DNA from: Pseudomonas sp.
GTDB lineage: Bacteria > Pseudomonadota > Gammaproteobacteria > Pseudomonadales > Pseudomonadaceae
Reading direction: 5' to 3'
Assembly: GCA_029239415.1 (NCBI GenBank)
Contig: JAQZAY010000152.1
Span: forward strand, 1 to 8,306
DNA length: 8,306 nucleotides
Position 1 is the first letter of the stretch; each line of letters starts with the position of its first letter. Both the position numbers and the translations under genes were made by a program. The notes beneath the pieces are model-generated. The model did no database searches. It saw nothing but the letters and a program-made list of their open reading frames with translations, and had not been told where the DNA came from. Positions 1 through 6,933 of this stretch are shown here, piece after piece.

Positions 1-96
1 ACCCTTGACCATCTGCAAAAGGTGAAGGCCGTAGAGCATTTGATTCTGCTGTCCCAGATTACCGAGCTCAAACCCTACGGCTATTCGGACCTGTAG
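1..96 (+). CDS. 3' end of an unidentified gene (partial)
   Basis: Frame 1 is open from the first base of the window and ends at TAG (94-96). It gives 31 residues that begin TLDHLQKVKAVEHL and end in PYGYSDL. The segment is mostly amphipathic-helix-like and has no motif I recognise. It converges on the glc operon from the other side, so it is not part of the glc transcription unit. Because the frame enters from outside the window it may be the tail of a longer protein, but 31 codons is short enough for chance openness. Function unknown. Confidence 0.45.
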   Translation, partial: TLDHLQKVKAVEHLILLSQITELKPYGYSDL

Positions 97-145
97 AACG
101 ACTGGCAAGTAAACCTCATGAATGTCAAGGAGACAGCAAAGGAAG

Positions 146-165
146 GGCCTGACCGTCAAAAGGCC
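146..165 (+). terminator. weak hairpin, possible terminator of the left-hand gene
   Basis: GGCCT (146-150) and AGGCC (161-165) form a 5-bp stem around a 10-nt loop, followed by AGTTGTTTG. A nested 9-bp palindrome TGACCGTCA (150-158) lies inside. The stem is short and the T tract is interrupted, so assigning it as the terminator of the gene ending at 96 is only a suggestion. Confidence 0.2.
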
Positions 166-241
166 AGTTGTTTGCGCGCAGGCAATCGGGTCGGTGTCGC
201 CAGGGGCATTCTCTAAGCTGGAAGTTCAATGACAAAGCCAT

Positions 242-279
242 GATGGACCCCACGCATCTGCTCATGCACAGGGTCCATC
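242..279 (-). terminator. hairpin just downstream of glcB, probable operon end
   Basis: GATGGACCC (242-250) and GGGTCCATC (271-279) are perfect 9-bp inverted repeats around a 20-nt loop. The loop holds a smaller GCAT/ATGC pair (254-257 and 264-267). On the minus strand the hairpin begins 6 nt after the glcB TGA stop. It is followed by ATGGCTTTGTC, so there is no clean U-tract and classical intrinsic termination would be inefficient. It may instead protect the 3' end of the mRNA, or act on both of the converging transcripts. Confidence 0.45.
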
Positions 280-285
280 CTGCAC

Positions 286-2463
286 TCAGCCCTGCGCCTT
301 GAAGCGCAGCCGCCACGCATGCAGCAGCGGTTCGGTATACCCGTTGGGCTGCTCCCGGCCCTTGAACACCAGGTCAGACGCTGCGCGCCAGGCATACGAT
401 TGCTCGAAGTCCGGTGACATCGGGCGGTAGGCAGGGTCGCCGGCATTCTGCTGGTCGACCACCTGGGCCATGCGCTGCAGCGAGGCCTCGACCTGTTCGG
501 CGCTGACCACGCCGTGGTGCAGCCAGTTGGCGATATGCTGGGCCGAGATGCGCAGGGTGGCGCGGTCTTCCATCAGGCCGACATCATGGATGTCCGGTAC
601 CTTGGAGCAACCGATGCCTTGCTCGACCCAGCGCACGACGTAGCCAAGAATGCCCTGGCAGTTGTTGTCCAGCTCTGCCTGGACGTCAGCTGCCGACCAG
701 TCGCCGACGGTATCGACCGGCACGCTGAGCAGGTCACGCAGCAGCTCCTCGCGCTGGGCGTCGACGTCGGTGGATTCCAGCTCGCGTTGCACGGCCGCGA
801 CGTCTACCTGGTGGTAGTGCAAGGCATGCAGGGTAGCGGCGGTAGGCGAAGGCACCCAGGCGGTATTGGCCCCTGCCTTGGGGTGGGCGATCTTCTGCTC
901 GAGCATGGCGGCCATCAGGTCTGGCATGGCCCACATGCCCTTGCCGATCTGCGCCTTGCCGCGTAGCCCGCACGCCAGGCCGACCAGCACGTTGTTGCGC
1001 TCGTAGGCCTGGATCCAGGCCGTGGACTTCATCTCGCCCTTGCGCAGCATGGCGCCGGCTTCCATGGCGCTGTGCATCTCGTCGCCGGTGCGGTCCAGGA
1101 AACCCGTGTTGATGAACACCACGCGCCCGGCCGCTGCGCCGATGCACGCCTTGAGGTTGATGCTGGTGCGCCGCTCCTCGTCCATGATGCCCATCTTCAC
1201 GGTATTGCGCGGGAGCTGCAGGAGGTCTTCGACGCGGCCGAACAACCGGTCGGCGAACGCAACTTCGGCAGGGCCATGCATCTTCGGCTTGACGATGTAG
1301 ATGCTGCCTTCACGCGAGTTGCCTCTGCGCTGCAGGTCGTGTACGGCGATCAGGCTGGTGACTACGGCATCCATGATGCCCTCCGGGATCTCGCGGCCCT
1401 CGCCATCGATAATCGCGGGATTGGTCATCAGGTGGCCCACGTTGCGAATGAACAGCAACGAACGGCCGGGCAGGCTGAAGTCGCCGCCCGCAGGGGCTGA
1501 GTACTGGCGGTCCGGGTTGAGGGTGCGGGTATGCGTGTTGCCGTCCTTGCTGATCTGCTCGCTCAGGTCGCCTTTCATCAGGCCCAGCCAATTGCGATAG
1601 ACCAGGATCTTGTCATCGGCATCGACCGCCGCCACCGAGTCTTCGCAGTCCATGATGGTGGTCAGTGCCGACTCCACGAGCACATCCTTGACGCCAGCCG
1701 CATCGCTGCGACCGATGGGATGCTGCCGGTCGACCTGGATCTCCAGGTGCAGGTGGTTGTGCTTGAACAGTATGGCATCGGGCTGCTCGGGATCGCCCTG
1801 GAAGCCGCAGAACTGACCAGGATCACGAAGGCCCGTGAAGCGACCGTCGTTCAGGCTGATGCGCAACTGCCCCTGCTGAACCGAGTAGCCACGCACCTCG
1901 GTATGGCAAGCGCCTTCGAGCGGGACCACGTTGTCCAGGAATCGCCGGGCATAGGCCACGACCTTGGCGCCGCGCACGGGGTTGTAGCCCCGGCCTCGCG
2001 TGGCGCCGGCATCCTCGCCGATGGCATCGGTGCCATACAGGGCGTCGTAGAGCGAGCCCCAGCGGGCGTTGGCGGCGTTCAGCGCATACCGCGCGTTGAT
2101 CACCGGCACCACCAGTTGCGGTCCCGCCTGCAGGGTGATCTCGCGGTCGACCTGGCGGGTGTCGATCTGTACCGAGGCTGGTTGCGGCACCAGGTAGCCG
2201 ATATCGCGCAGGAATGCCTGATAGCCGGCCATGTCGGTGATCGGACCAGGATGATCGCGATGCCAATTGTCGAGCTTGCATTGCAAGGCGTCACGTTCAG
2301 CGAGCAGGCGGCGGTTTTCCGGAGCCAGGTCATGGACCAGGGCGCTGAAGCCCGCCCAGAACGTCTCCCGCGCCACGCCGGTACCGGGCAGCACCTGGTT
2401 GTCGATGAAGTCCAGCAAAGGGTTGGCGACTTGCAAGCGGTGGCAGGACGTGCGCTCGGTCAT
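286..2463 (-). CDS. glcB: malate synthase G
   Basis: Malate synthase G condenses glyoxylate with acetyl-CoA to give malate and CoA in the cytoplasm. This carries the glyoxylate made by glycolate oxidase into central metabolism. The protein is 725 aa, the usual length of the monomeric G form, and starts [19 protein letters not shown]. Residues matching the E. coli catalytic set, all at an offset of +2, are visible: Arg340 (FIRNVGHLM), the Mg ligands Glu429 (MDEERRTS) and Asp457 (FLDRTGDE), and the general base Asp633 ([10 protein letters not shown]). The frame stays open 47 codons further upstream, but that extension is low-complexity and overlaps the glcG end. The ATG at 2463 has a good AGGAGA ribosome site and gives the family length. 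It is the last gene of the operon, 52 nt after glcG. The TGA stop is at 286-288. No break or missing key residue seen. Confidence 0.97.
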   Translation of the reverse strand: MTERTSCHRLQVANPLLDFIDNQVLPGTGVARETFWAGFSALVHDLAPENRRLLAERDALQCKLDNWHRDHPGPITDMAGYQAFLRDIGYLVPQPASVQIDTRQVDREITLQAGPQLVVPVINARYALNAANARWGSLYDALYGTDAIGEDAGATRGRGYNPVRGAKVVAYARRFLDNVVPLEGACHTEVRGYSVQQGQLRISLNDGRFTGLRDPGQFCGFQGDPEQPDAILFKHNHLHLEIQVDRQHPIGRSDAAGVKDVLVESALTTIMDCEDSVAAVDADDKILVYRNWLGLMKGDLSEQISKDGNTHTRTLNPDRQYSAPAGGDFSLPGRSLLFIRNVGHLMTNPAIIDGEGREIPEGIMDAVVTSLIAVHDLQRRGNSREGSIYIVKPKMHGPAEVAFADRLFGRVEDLLQLPRNTVKMGIMDEERRTSINLKACIGAAAGRVVFINTGFLDRTGDEMHSAMEAGAMLRKGEMKSTAWIQAYERNNVLVGLACGLRGKAQIGKGMWAMPDLMAAMLEQKIAHPKAGANTAWVPSPTAATLHALHYHQVDVAAVQRELESTDVDAQREELLRDLLSVPVDTVGDWSAADVQAELDNNCQGILGYVVRWVEQGIGCSKVPDIHDVGLMEDRATLRISAQHIANWLHHGVVSAEQVEASLQRMAQVVDQQNAGDPAYRPMSPDFEQSYAWRAASDLVFKGREQPNGYTEPLLHAWRLRFKAQG

Positions 2464-2470
2464 AAGGGTC

Positions 2471-2476
2471 TCTCCT
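2471..2476 (-). promoter_or_regulatory. ribosome binding site that fixes the glcB start
   Basis: The minus strand reads AGGAGA, then 7 nt, then the ATG at 2463-2461. This strong Shine-Dalgarno sequence decides for the 725-aa product over the longer open frame that reaches 2604. Confidence 0.8.
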
Positions 2477-2487
2477 GTTCGTCGTGG

Positions 2488-2504
2488 CCCGCCCGGCAGG
2501 CGGG
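2488..2504 (-). promoter_or_regulatory. GC-rich intercistronic hairpin between glcG and glcB
   Basis: CCCGCC (2488-2493) and GGCGGG (2499-2504) form a perfect, all-G/C 6-bp stem with a 5-nt loop. It sits in the only sizeable gap of the operon (2464-2515). The hairpin lies 11 nt upstream of the glcB Shine-Dalgarno and has no following U-tract, so it does not look like a full terminator. It could be an mRNA-processing or stability element that sets glcB output separately from glcDEFG. The role is inferred from position only. Confidence 0.45.
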
Positions 2505-2515
2505 TGGAATTGGGT

Positions 2516-2914
2516 TCAAAGGGCGGCGGCACCGGCCTTGGCGACCTGCGCGTCCTGCTCGGCCTTGACGCCGGACACGCCGACTGCCGCCACGACCTGC
2601 CCATCCACGATCACCGGCACGCCGCCTTCGAGCGAGGTGAGCAGCGGGGCGCTGACGAATGCGGTGCGACCTGCATTGACCATCTGCTCGTAGTCGCGGG
2701 ATTCACGGCGGCCGAGTGCGGCAGTACGGGCCTTTTCCAGGGCGATATAGGCACTGATCGGCGCGCTGCCGTCCAGGCGCTCCAGGGCAAGCGGATGGCC
2801 GCCATCATCGACCACGGCAATGCTGACGGGCCATTGCTGGGCGAGCGCTTCCTGGCGGGCAGCAGCAAGGATGCGGGCGACTTCGGCGTGTTCGAGTACG
2901 GTTTTGTGCAACAT
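2516..2914 (-). CDS. glcG: GlcG, HbpS-like accessory protein of the glycolate operon
   Basis: This 132-aa protein belongs to the GlcG/HbpS-like family, whose members include a haem-binding extracellular protein. The exact role of GlcG in glycolate use is not established. Family features are the [19 protein letters not shown] segment (31-49), the ALEKARTAA helix (58-66) and the C-terminal [20 protein letters not shown] strand-turn-strand (96-115). I see no signal peptide, so the product is probably cytoplasmic. The ATG at 2914 follows an AGGAG at 2922-2926 that lies inside the last codons of glcF, and only 4 nt separate the two genes, so translation is likely coupled. Its position between glcF and glcB matches E. 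coli glcDEFGB. Family assignment is firm, function is not. Confidence 0.93.
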   Translation of the reverse strand: MLHKTVLEHAEVARILAAARQEALAQQWPVSIAVVDDGGHPLALERLDGSAPISAYIALEKARTAALGRRESRDYEQMVNAGRTAFVSAPLLTSLEGGVPVIVDGQVVAAVGVSGVKAEQDAQVAKAGAAAL

Positions 2915-2918
2915 GTGT

Positions 2919-4142
2919 CTACTCCTGGTTGAGCGCTTCTTCGACGATTTCCACCCAGTGGCGCACGGGAATCCGCGAGCCGCTGCCCAGGTGGCTCTGG
3001 CAGCCGATGTTGGCGGTGACGATGATTTCAGGGTTGCCGCTTTGCAGCGCTGCGAGCTTGTTGTCGCGCAGTTGTCGCGCGAGGACCGGCTGGGTCAGCG
3101 AATAGGTGCCGGCCGACCCGCAGCATAGATGGCTGTCAGGTACCGGGGTAAGCGTGAAGCCCAGGCGCACCAGCAGGTCCTCCACCGCACCGCCAAGCTT
3201 GAGCGCATGCTGCAGCGTGCAGGGGCAATGAAAGGCCAGGCTTTGCTCGGCGCAGACTCCGAGCCGCTCTACAGGCTCGTCGCGCAGCACCTCCACCAGG
3301 TCCTTGGCCAGTGCGCTGACGCGTGCGGCCTTGGCAGCGTAGCGGGGGTCTTTTTCAAGCAGGTGACCATAGTCGCGGACAAAGGCGCCACAGCCGCTGG
3401 CGGTCTGCACGATGGCTTCAGCGCCGGCCTCGATGGCGGGCCACCAGGCGTCGATGTTGCGCCGGGCCCGGACCAGGGCCTGTTCCTGGGCATTGAGGTG
3501 GTAATCCACCGCGCCGCAGCAACCGGCCTCGCGGGCAGGCTCGACGCTGATGCCCAGGCGGTCGAGCAGGCGTGCCGTCGCGGCATTGGTGTTGGGTGAC
3601 AGTGCCGGTTGCACGCAGCCTTCGAGCAGCAGCAGACGGCGCGCGTGGCGCACAGGCGGACGTACCTTGGTCGCAGGGCTGTGCGTGGGCAGCTTGCTCT
3701 TGAGCGCTACCGGCAGCACCGGGCGCAGGGTCTGGCCGGCGCGAGTCAGGGCCTTGAACAGCGCCGGGCGAGGCACGACCGCGCGCAAGCCTTCACGCAT
3801 CAGGCGCTGGCCCAGGCTACGGGGTACCTGCTGCTCGACCACGGCCCGGCCGATGTCCAGCAGGTTGTGGTATTGCACGCCCGAAGGGCAGGTGGTCTCG
3901 CAGTTGCGGCAGCTAAGGCAACGGTCCAGGTGCAACTGGGTGCTGGCGGTCACCGGCTCGCCCTCGAGCACCTGCTTGATCAGGTAGATGCGGCCCCGCG
4001 GCCCGTCGAGTTCGTCGCCCAGCAACTGGTAGGTGGGGCAGGTGGCGGTGCAGAACCCGCAGTGCACGCACGAGCGCAGGATGCTTTCGGCCTCCTCGGC
4101 CCGGGGCAGGCGCTTGGACGCTTCGCTCAGGTTGGTTTGCAT
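2919..4142 (-). CDS. glcF: glycolate oxidase iron-sulfur subunit GlcF
   Basis: GlcF is the electron-transfer subunit of glycolate oxidase and is expected to take electrons from the flavin subunits towards the respiratory chain at the inner membrane. The 407-aa protein has two ferredoxin-type [4Fe-4S] motifs: Cys25, 28, 31 and 35 (CVHCGFCTATCP) and Cys75, 78, 81 and 85 (CLSCRNCETTCP). Two cysteine-rich CCG domains follow. The first has Cys176, Cys208-Cys209 (GCCGAVDY) and Cys251. The second has Cys306/308, Cys340-Cys341 (LCCGSAGTYS) and Cys381. No membrane segment is apparent, so it would be a peripheral protein. The start at 4142 is preceded by TGAGG, in which the glcE stop codon forms part of the ribosome site. 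The gap to glcE is 9 nt, suggesting coupled translation. Length equals that of E. coli GlcF as I recall it. Confidence 0.97.
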   Translation of the reverse strand: MQTNLSEASKRLPRAEEAESILRSCVHCGFCTATCPTYQLLGDELDGPRGRIYLIKQVLEGEPVTASTQLHLDRCLSCRNCETTCPSGVQYHNLLDIGRAVVEQQVPRSLGQRLMREGLRAVVPRPALFKALTRAGQTLRPVLPVALKSKLPTHSPATKVRPPVRHARRLLLLEGCVQPALSPNTNAATARLLDRLGISVEPAREAGCCGAVDYHLNAQEQALVRARRNIDAWWPAIEAGAEAIVQTASGCGAFVRDYGHLLEKDPRYAAKAARVSALAKDLVEVLRDEPVERLGVCAEQSLAFHCPCTLQHALKLGGAVEDLLVRLGFTLTPVPDSHLCCGSAGTYSLTQPVLARQLRDNKLAALQSGNPEIIVTANIGCQSHLGSGSRIPVRHWVEIVEEALNQE

Positions 4143-4151
4143 GGGATTGCC

Positions 4152-5204
4152 TCACAGGTCCGGATACAAGCGGCCAGGGTTGAAGATGCCCTGGGGATCG
4201 AGTTGCTGCTTGAGGGCGCGGTGGTAGCGCATCAGCGGCGCGGCCAGTGGCGCGGTGCTTTCGTCGCCGGGCGCGTAGCCGGTGACATGCCCGCCGACGG
4301 CCAGCACTGCCTGGCGGATCGACGAGGCCTGGGCCGTGGACTTGAGCCAGCGCTGAGCGCCGCCCCAGTCGATCAGCTGCACGCCGGGCAGGTCCAGCTC
4401 CGCGGTGTTGTTGGGCAACGACAATCGCCACAGTGGCGCCGGGTCGTTGAAAAAGGGCAGCCGTTGTTCGCGCAGGTCGTGCCAGTAGTCGCCATCCACT
4501 GTCTCGCCGCCCAGGCGCTCGCGAGCCGACAGCACCGAGCCTTCGCCCCCTTCCAGGCGCAGGTACAGCGCCTGGCCGTCATGGCAGGCGGCGCTGATCG
4601 GCAAGGGTTGCTGGCCCCATTCGGCCAGCTTGGCAAGGGCGCGATGGGTGCTGATCTCCAGGCGCAGGCTCAGGCACTGTCGCGGGCGCGGCAGCACCTT
4701 GAGCGACACTTCCGTGAGCAGGCCCAGGCAGCCGAAGCTGCCCGTCATCAGCCGGGAAACATCGTAGCCCGCGACGTTCTTCATCACTTCGCCGCCAAAG
4801 CGCAGCAACTTGCCATGGCCGGTGATCACCCGCGTGCCGAGCACGAAGTCGCGCACCGAGCCGGACCAGGGACGACGCGGGCCAGACAGCCCTGCCGCGA
4901 CCATGCCGCCCAGCGTTGCCCGGGGGCCAAGGTGCGGGGGCTCGCAGGGCAGCATCTGCCCGGCCTCGTGCAGCGCCTTTTCGATGACCTGCAACGGTGT
5001 GCCGGCCCGCGCCGTGAGCACCAGCTCGGTAGGGTCATAGCTGACGATGCCGCAGTGCCTGCTGGTGTCGATGAGTTCCCCCGCGACCGGCCGGCCAAGC
5101 ATGGCCTTGCTGTTGCCCCCCTGGATGCGCAGCGGCGTGCCCCGGTCCAGCGCGTTGCGCACCTGCTCCAGCAGGTCGCCGGCGATATCGCTGTGCATGC
5201 TCAT
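4152..5204 (-). CDS. glcE: glycolate oxidase FAD-binding subunit GlcE
   Basis: GlcE is the second flavoprotein-like subunit of glycolate oxidase and is needed together with GlcD and GlcF in E. coli. The 350-aa protein is essentially a PCMH-type FAD-binding domain (FAD_binding_4) with a divergent C-terminal half. Visible FAD-site features are RIQGGNSK (26-33), ATLGGMVAAGLSGP (96-109) and KNVAGYDVSRLMTGSFG (142-158). It lacks the HAGDGNMHP and GEHGVGREK metal-site motifs found in GlcD, consistent with a non-catalytic or supporting partner. Its ATG (5204-5202) overlaps the glcD stop by one base as TGATG, with GGAG (5213-5216) 8 nt upstream inside glcD, a typical coupling arrangement. An in-frame Met at residue 3 is an alternative start but is less well spaced. 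Confidence 0.96.
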   Translation of the reverse strand: MSMHSDIAGDLLEQVRNALDRGTPLRIQGGNSKAMLGRPVAGELIDTSRHCGIVSYDPTELVLTARAGTPLQVIEKALHEAGQMLPCEPPHLGPRATLGGMVAAGLSGPRRPWSGSVRDFVLGTRVITGHGKLLRFGGEVMKNVAGYDVSRLMTGSFGCLGLLTEVSLKVLPRPRQCLSLRLEISTHRALAKLAEWGQQPLPISAACHDGQALYLRLEGGEGSVLSARERLGGETVDGDYWHDLREQRLPFFNDPAPLWRLSLPNNTAELDLPGVQLIDWGGAQRWLKSTAQASSIRQAVLAVGGHVTGYAPGDESTAPLAAPLMRYHRALKQQLDPQGIFNPGRLYPDL

Positions 5205-6703
5205 CAGAAACGCTCCAGTTCAGGGAAAGGCAGCTGGCCGTGATGCACATGCAGGGTGCCGAACTCGGCGCAGCGGTGCAGGGTGGGTATGTTCTTGCCC
5301 GGGTTGAGCAGGCGCAGGGGGTCGAAGGCGGCCTTGACGGCATGGAACAGGGACAGTTCGTCACTGTTGAACTGCGCGCACATCTGGTTGATCTTCTCGC
5401 GGCCGACCCCGTGCTCGCCGGTGATGCTGCCACCCACGGCGACGCACAGCTCGAGGATCTTGCCGCCGATGGCTTCGGCGCGCTCCAGTTCGCCGGGCAG
5501 GTTGGCATCGAACAGGATCAGCGGGTGCATGTTGCCGTCGCCGGCGTGGAAGACGTTGGCCACGCGCAGGTCGTACTGTTGCGAAAGCTCGGCGATGCCC
5601 TTGAGCACCCGCGCGAGCTCGCGGCGCGGGATGGTGCCATCCATGCAGTAGTAGTCCGGCGATATGCGCCCCACGGCAGGGAAGGCGTTCTTGCGGCCGG
5701 CCCAGAAACGCGCCCGCTCGGCCTCGTCGCAGGCCAGGCGCACCTGGCAGGCGCCGGCGGCCTCCAGCACGGCCGCGACGCGCTCGCAGTCGTCCTGTAC
5801 GTCCGCTTCCACCCCATCGAGCTCGCACAGCAGGATGGCGGCCGCATCCACCGGGTAGCCGGCATGGATGAAGTCTTCGGCGGCGCGGATCGACAGGTTG
5901 TCCATCATCTCCAGGCCCCCGGGAATGATCCCTGCGCCGATGATGTCGCCCACCGCGCGCCCGGCCTCTTCCACGCTGTCGAAACTGGCGAGCAGCACCC
6001 GCGCCACCTGCGGGCGCGGCAGCAACTTGACGGTGACCTCGGTGACGATGCCAAGCATGCCTTCGGAGCCGGTGAACAGGGCCAGCAGGTCGAAGCCTGG
6101 GCTGTCCAGGGCATCACTGCCCAAGGTCAGGTGCTCGCCCTCGATGGTCAGGATCTCGACCTTGAGCAGGTTGTGCACGGTCAGGCCATATTTCAGGCAG
6201 TGCACCCCGCCGGCGTTTTCAGCCACATTGCCCCCGATCGAGCAGGCGATCTGCGAAGAAGGGTCAGGGGCGTAGTACAGGCCCGAGGGTGCTGCGGCCT
6301 GGGAGATCGCCAGGTTGCGCACCCCGGGCTGGACCCGGGCGAAACGGCCCTGGGCATTGACCTCGAGGATGCGATTGAAGCGTGCCATGACCAGCAGGAT
6401 GCCCTGGGACAGGGGCAGGGCGCCGCCGGACAACCCGGTCCCGGCGCCTCGGGCCACTACCGGCACTTGCCGTTCGTGGCAGAGGCGCAACAGGGCCTGC
6501 ACCTGCTCCAGGCGTTCGGGCAGCACCACCAGCATCGGCGTCGTCCGGTAGGCGGACAAGCCGTCGCATTCATACGGCCTGAGGTCTTCGCTGCGGTGCA
6601 GCACCTCAAGGTCGGGCAGCGTATCGCGCAGTGCCTGCAGCAGTTCGGTCTTGTCCACCTTATGCAGCGCACCGTCGATGCGTTCGTCGTAGAGAATCGT
6701 CAT
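5204..6703 (-). CDS. glcD: glycolate oxidase catalytic FAD subunit GlcD
   Basis: GlcD is the flavin subunit that oxidises glycolate (and, in E. coli, D-lactate) to the 2-oxo acid. The 499-aa protein has an N-terminal FAD_binding_4 domain with RGAGTGLSGGA (85-95) and PDPSSQIACSIGGN (146-159), then an FAD-oxidase C-terminal domain. His386 and His393 (HAGDGNMHP) and Glu430-His431 (GEHGVGREK) match the metal and substrate site of the D-2-hydroxyacid dehydrogenase branch of the VAO flavoprotein family. Length equals E. coli GlcD, and the N-terminus (MTILYDERIDGAL) aligns with the remembered E. coli start. It is the first gene of the operon, read away from glcC. The ribosome site is weak: only GTGAG, about 5 nt before the ATG. 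Weak initiation and a structured leader may limit expression (inference). Confidence 0.98.
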   Translation of the reverse strand: MTILYDERIDGALHKVDKTELLQALRDTLPDLEVLHRSEDLRPYECDGLSAYRTTPMLVVLPERLEQVQALLRLCHERQVPVVARGAGTGLSGGALPLSQGILLVMARFNRILEVNAQGRFARVQPGVRNLAISQAAAPSGLYYAPDPSSQIACSIGGNVAENAGGVHCLKYGLTVHNLLKVEILTIEGEHLTLGSDALDSPGFDLLALFTGSEGMLGIVTEVTVKLLPRPQVARVLLASFDSVEEAGRAVGDIIGAGIIPGGLEMMDNLSIRAAEDFIHAGYPVDAAAILLCELDGVEADVQDDCERVAAVLEAAGACQVRLACDEAERARFWAGRKNAFPAVGRISPDYYCMDGTIPRRELARVLKGIAELSQQYDLRVANVFHAGDGNMHPLILFDANLPGELERAEAIGGKILELCVAVGGSITGEHGVGREKINQMCAQFNSDELSLFHAVKAAFDPLRLLNPGKNIPTLHRCAEFGTLHVHHGQLPFPELERF

Positions 6704-6772
6704 AGGGGCTCACACAGCGGCTTATTGTTGTTGTACAGCGTGGGCGACGCTGGCAGCTCGTCAGGCGCCTGG
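6704..6772 (-). promoter_or_regulatory. palindrome-rich 5' leader of glcD
   Basis: The stretch just upstream of glcD holds two perfect dyads that could fold in the mRNA. CAGCGT/ACGCTG flank a 5-nt spacer (6736-6752), and CAGGCGCCTG (6762-6771) is a 10-bp palindrome. A smaller GCTGGCAGC (6749-6757) overlaps the first. If transcription starts near the operator at 6822-6836, the glcD mRNA would have an untranslated leader of roughly 100 nt or more. I match it to no known riboswitch. A role in translation or mRNA stability is speculative. Confidence 0.3.
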
Positions 6773-6821
6773 CTTCCTCGCAGCCTGCGCCTGTTGAAGG
6801 ACGGCGTCGACTGCCGGTACA

Positions 6822-6836
6822 ACTGGTCCTACCAGT
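6822..6836. promoter_or_regulatory. putative GlcC operator 1 (FadR-type palindrome)
   Basis: ACTGGTCCTACCAGT is a perfect 6-bp inverted repeat with a 3-nt spacer. Its core TGGTCCTACCA fits the TNGT-N3-ACNA pattern known for GntR regulators of the FadR subfamily, to which GlcC belongs. It lies between the divergent genes, 119 bp upstream of the glcD start, beside an AT-rich stretch (6837-6851) that includes the palindrome TTTTCGAAAA. It is probably the main site for control of the glcD promoter. Binding by GlcC is inferred, not shown. Confidence 0.65.
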
Positions 6837-6907
6837 ATTTTTCGAAAATTTGCCGGTAGCCCTGGAAAACCGGTGCGGGCCAGCGGTAGATTCAAGGTGC
6901 GGCATCG

Positions 6908-6922
6908 ATTGGTCGGACCAGT
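6908..6922. promoter_or_regulatory. putative GlcC operator 2 abutting the glcC ribosome site
   Basis: ATTGGTCGGACCAGT matches operator 1 at 12 of 15 positions and contains the perfect core TGGTCGGACCA (6910-6920), again TNGT-N3-ACNA. Its right edge touches the glcC Shine-Dalgarno GGAG (6923-6926). A regulator bound here would block transcription into glcC, which suggests negative autoregulation. The two operator centres are 86 bp apart. Confidence 0.6.
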
Positions 6923-6926
6923 GGAG
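6923..6926 (+). promoter_or_regulatory. ribosome binding site that fixes the glcC start
   Basis: GGAG is followed 7 nt later by ATG (6934-6936). This favours ATG 6934 over GTG 6931 and over the far-upstream TTG at 6850, which would add 28 residues unlike GntR N-termini. Confidence 0.7.
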
Positions 6927-6933
6927 AGATGTG

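Noticed and set aside
125..316. Minus-strand open frame overlapping the end of glcB
   Set aside because: It overlaps the glcB stop and the hairpin at 242-279, and has no ribosome site or recognisable motif.
2464..2604. 47-codon N-terminal extension of malate synthase G
   Set aside because: The extension is Pro/Arg-rich, overlaps the end of glcG and lacks a good ribosome site, while ATG 2463 has AGGAGA and gives the 725-aa family length.
3609..6859. Very long + strand open frames opposite glcD, glcE and glcF (3609-5243, 5240-6859) and opposite glcB (1531-2568)
   Set aside because: They lie antisense to genes with clear catalytic motifs, are rich in Ala, Gln, Arg and His with no recognisable domain, and are expected from third-position G/C bias in GC-rich genes.
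6863..6877. Sigma-54-like TGG...GC in the glcC promoter region
   Set aside because: The spacing between GG and GC is 9 rather than 10 and the flanking consensus bases are absent.
6850..6933. Upstream TTG start adding 28 residues to GlcC
   Set aside because: It would run through operator 2 and the GGAG site, and the added residues do not look like a GntR N-terminus.
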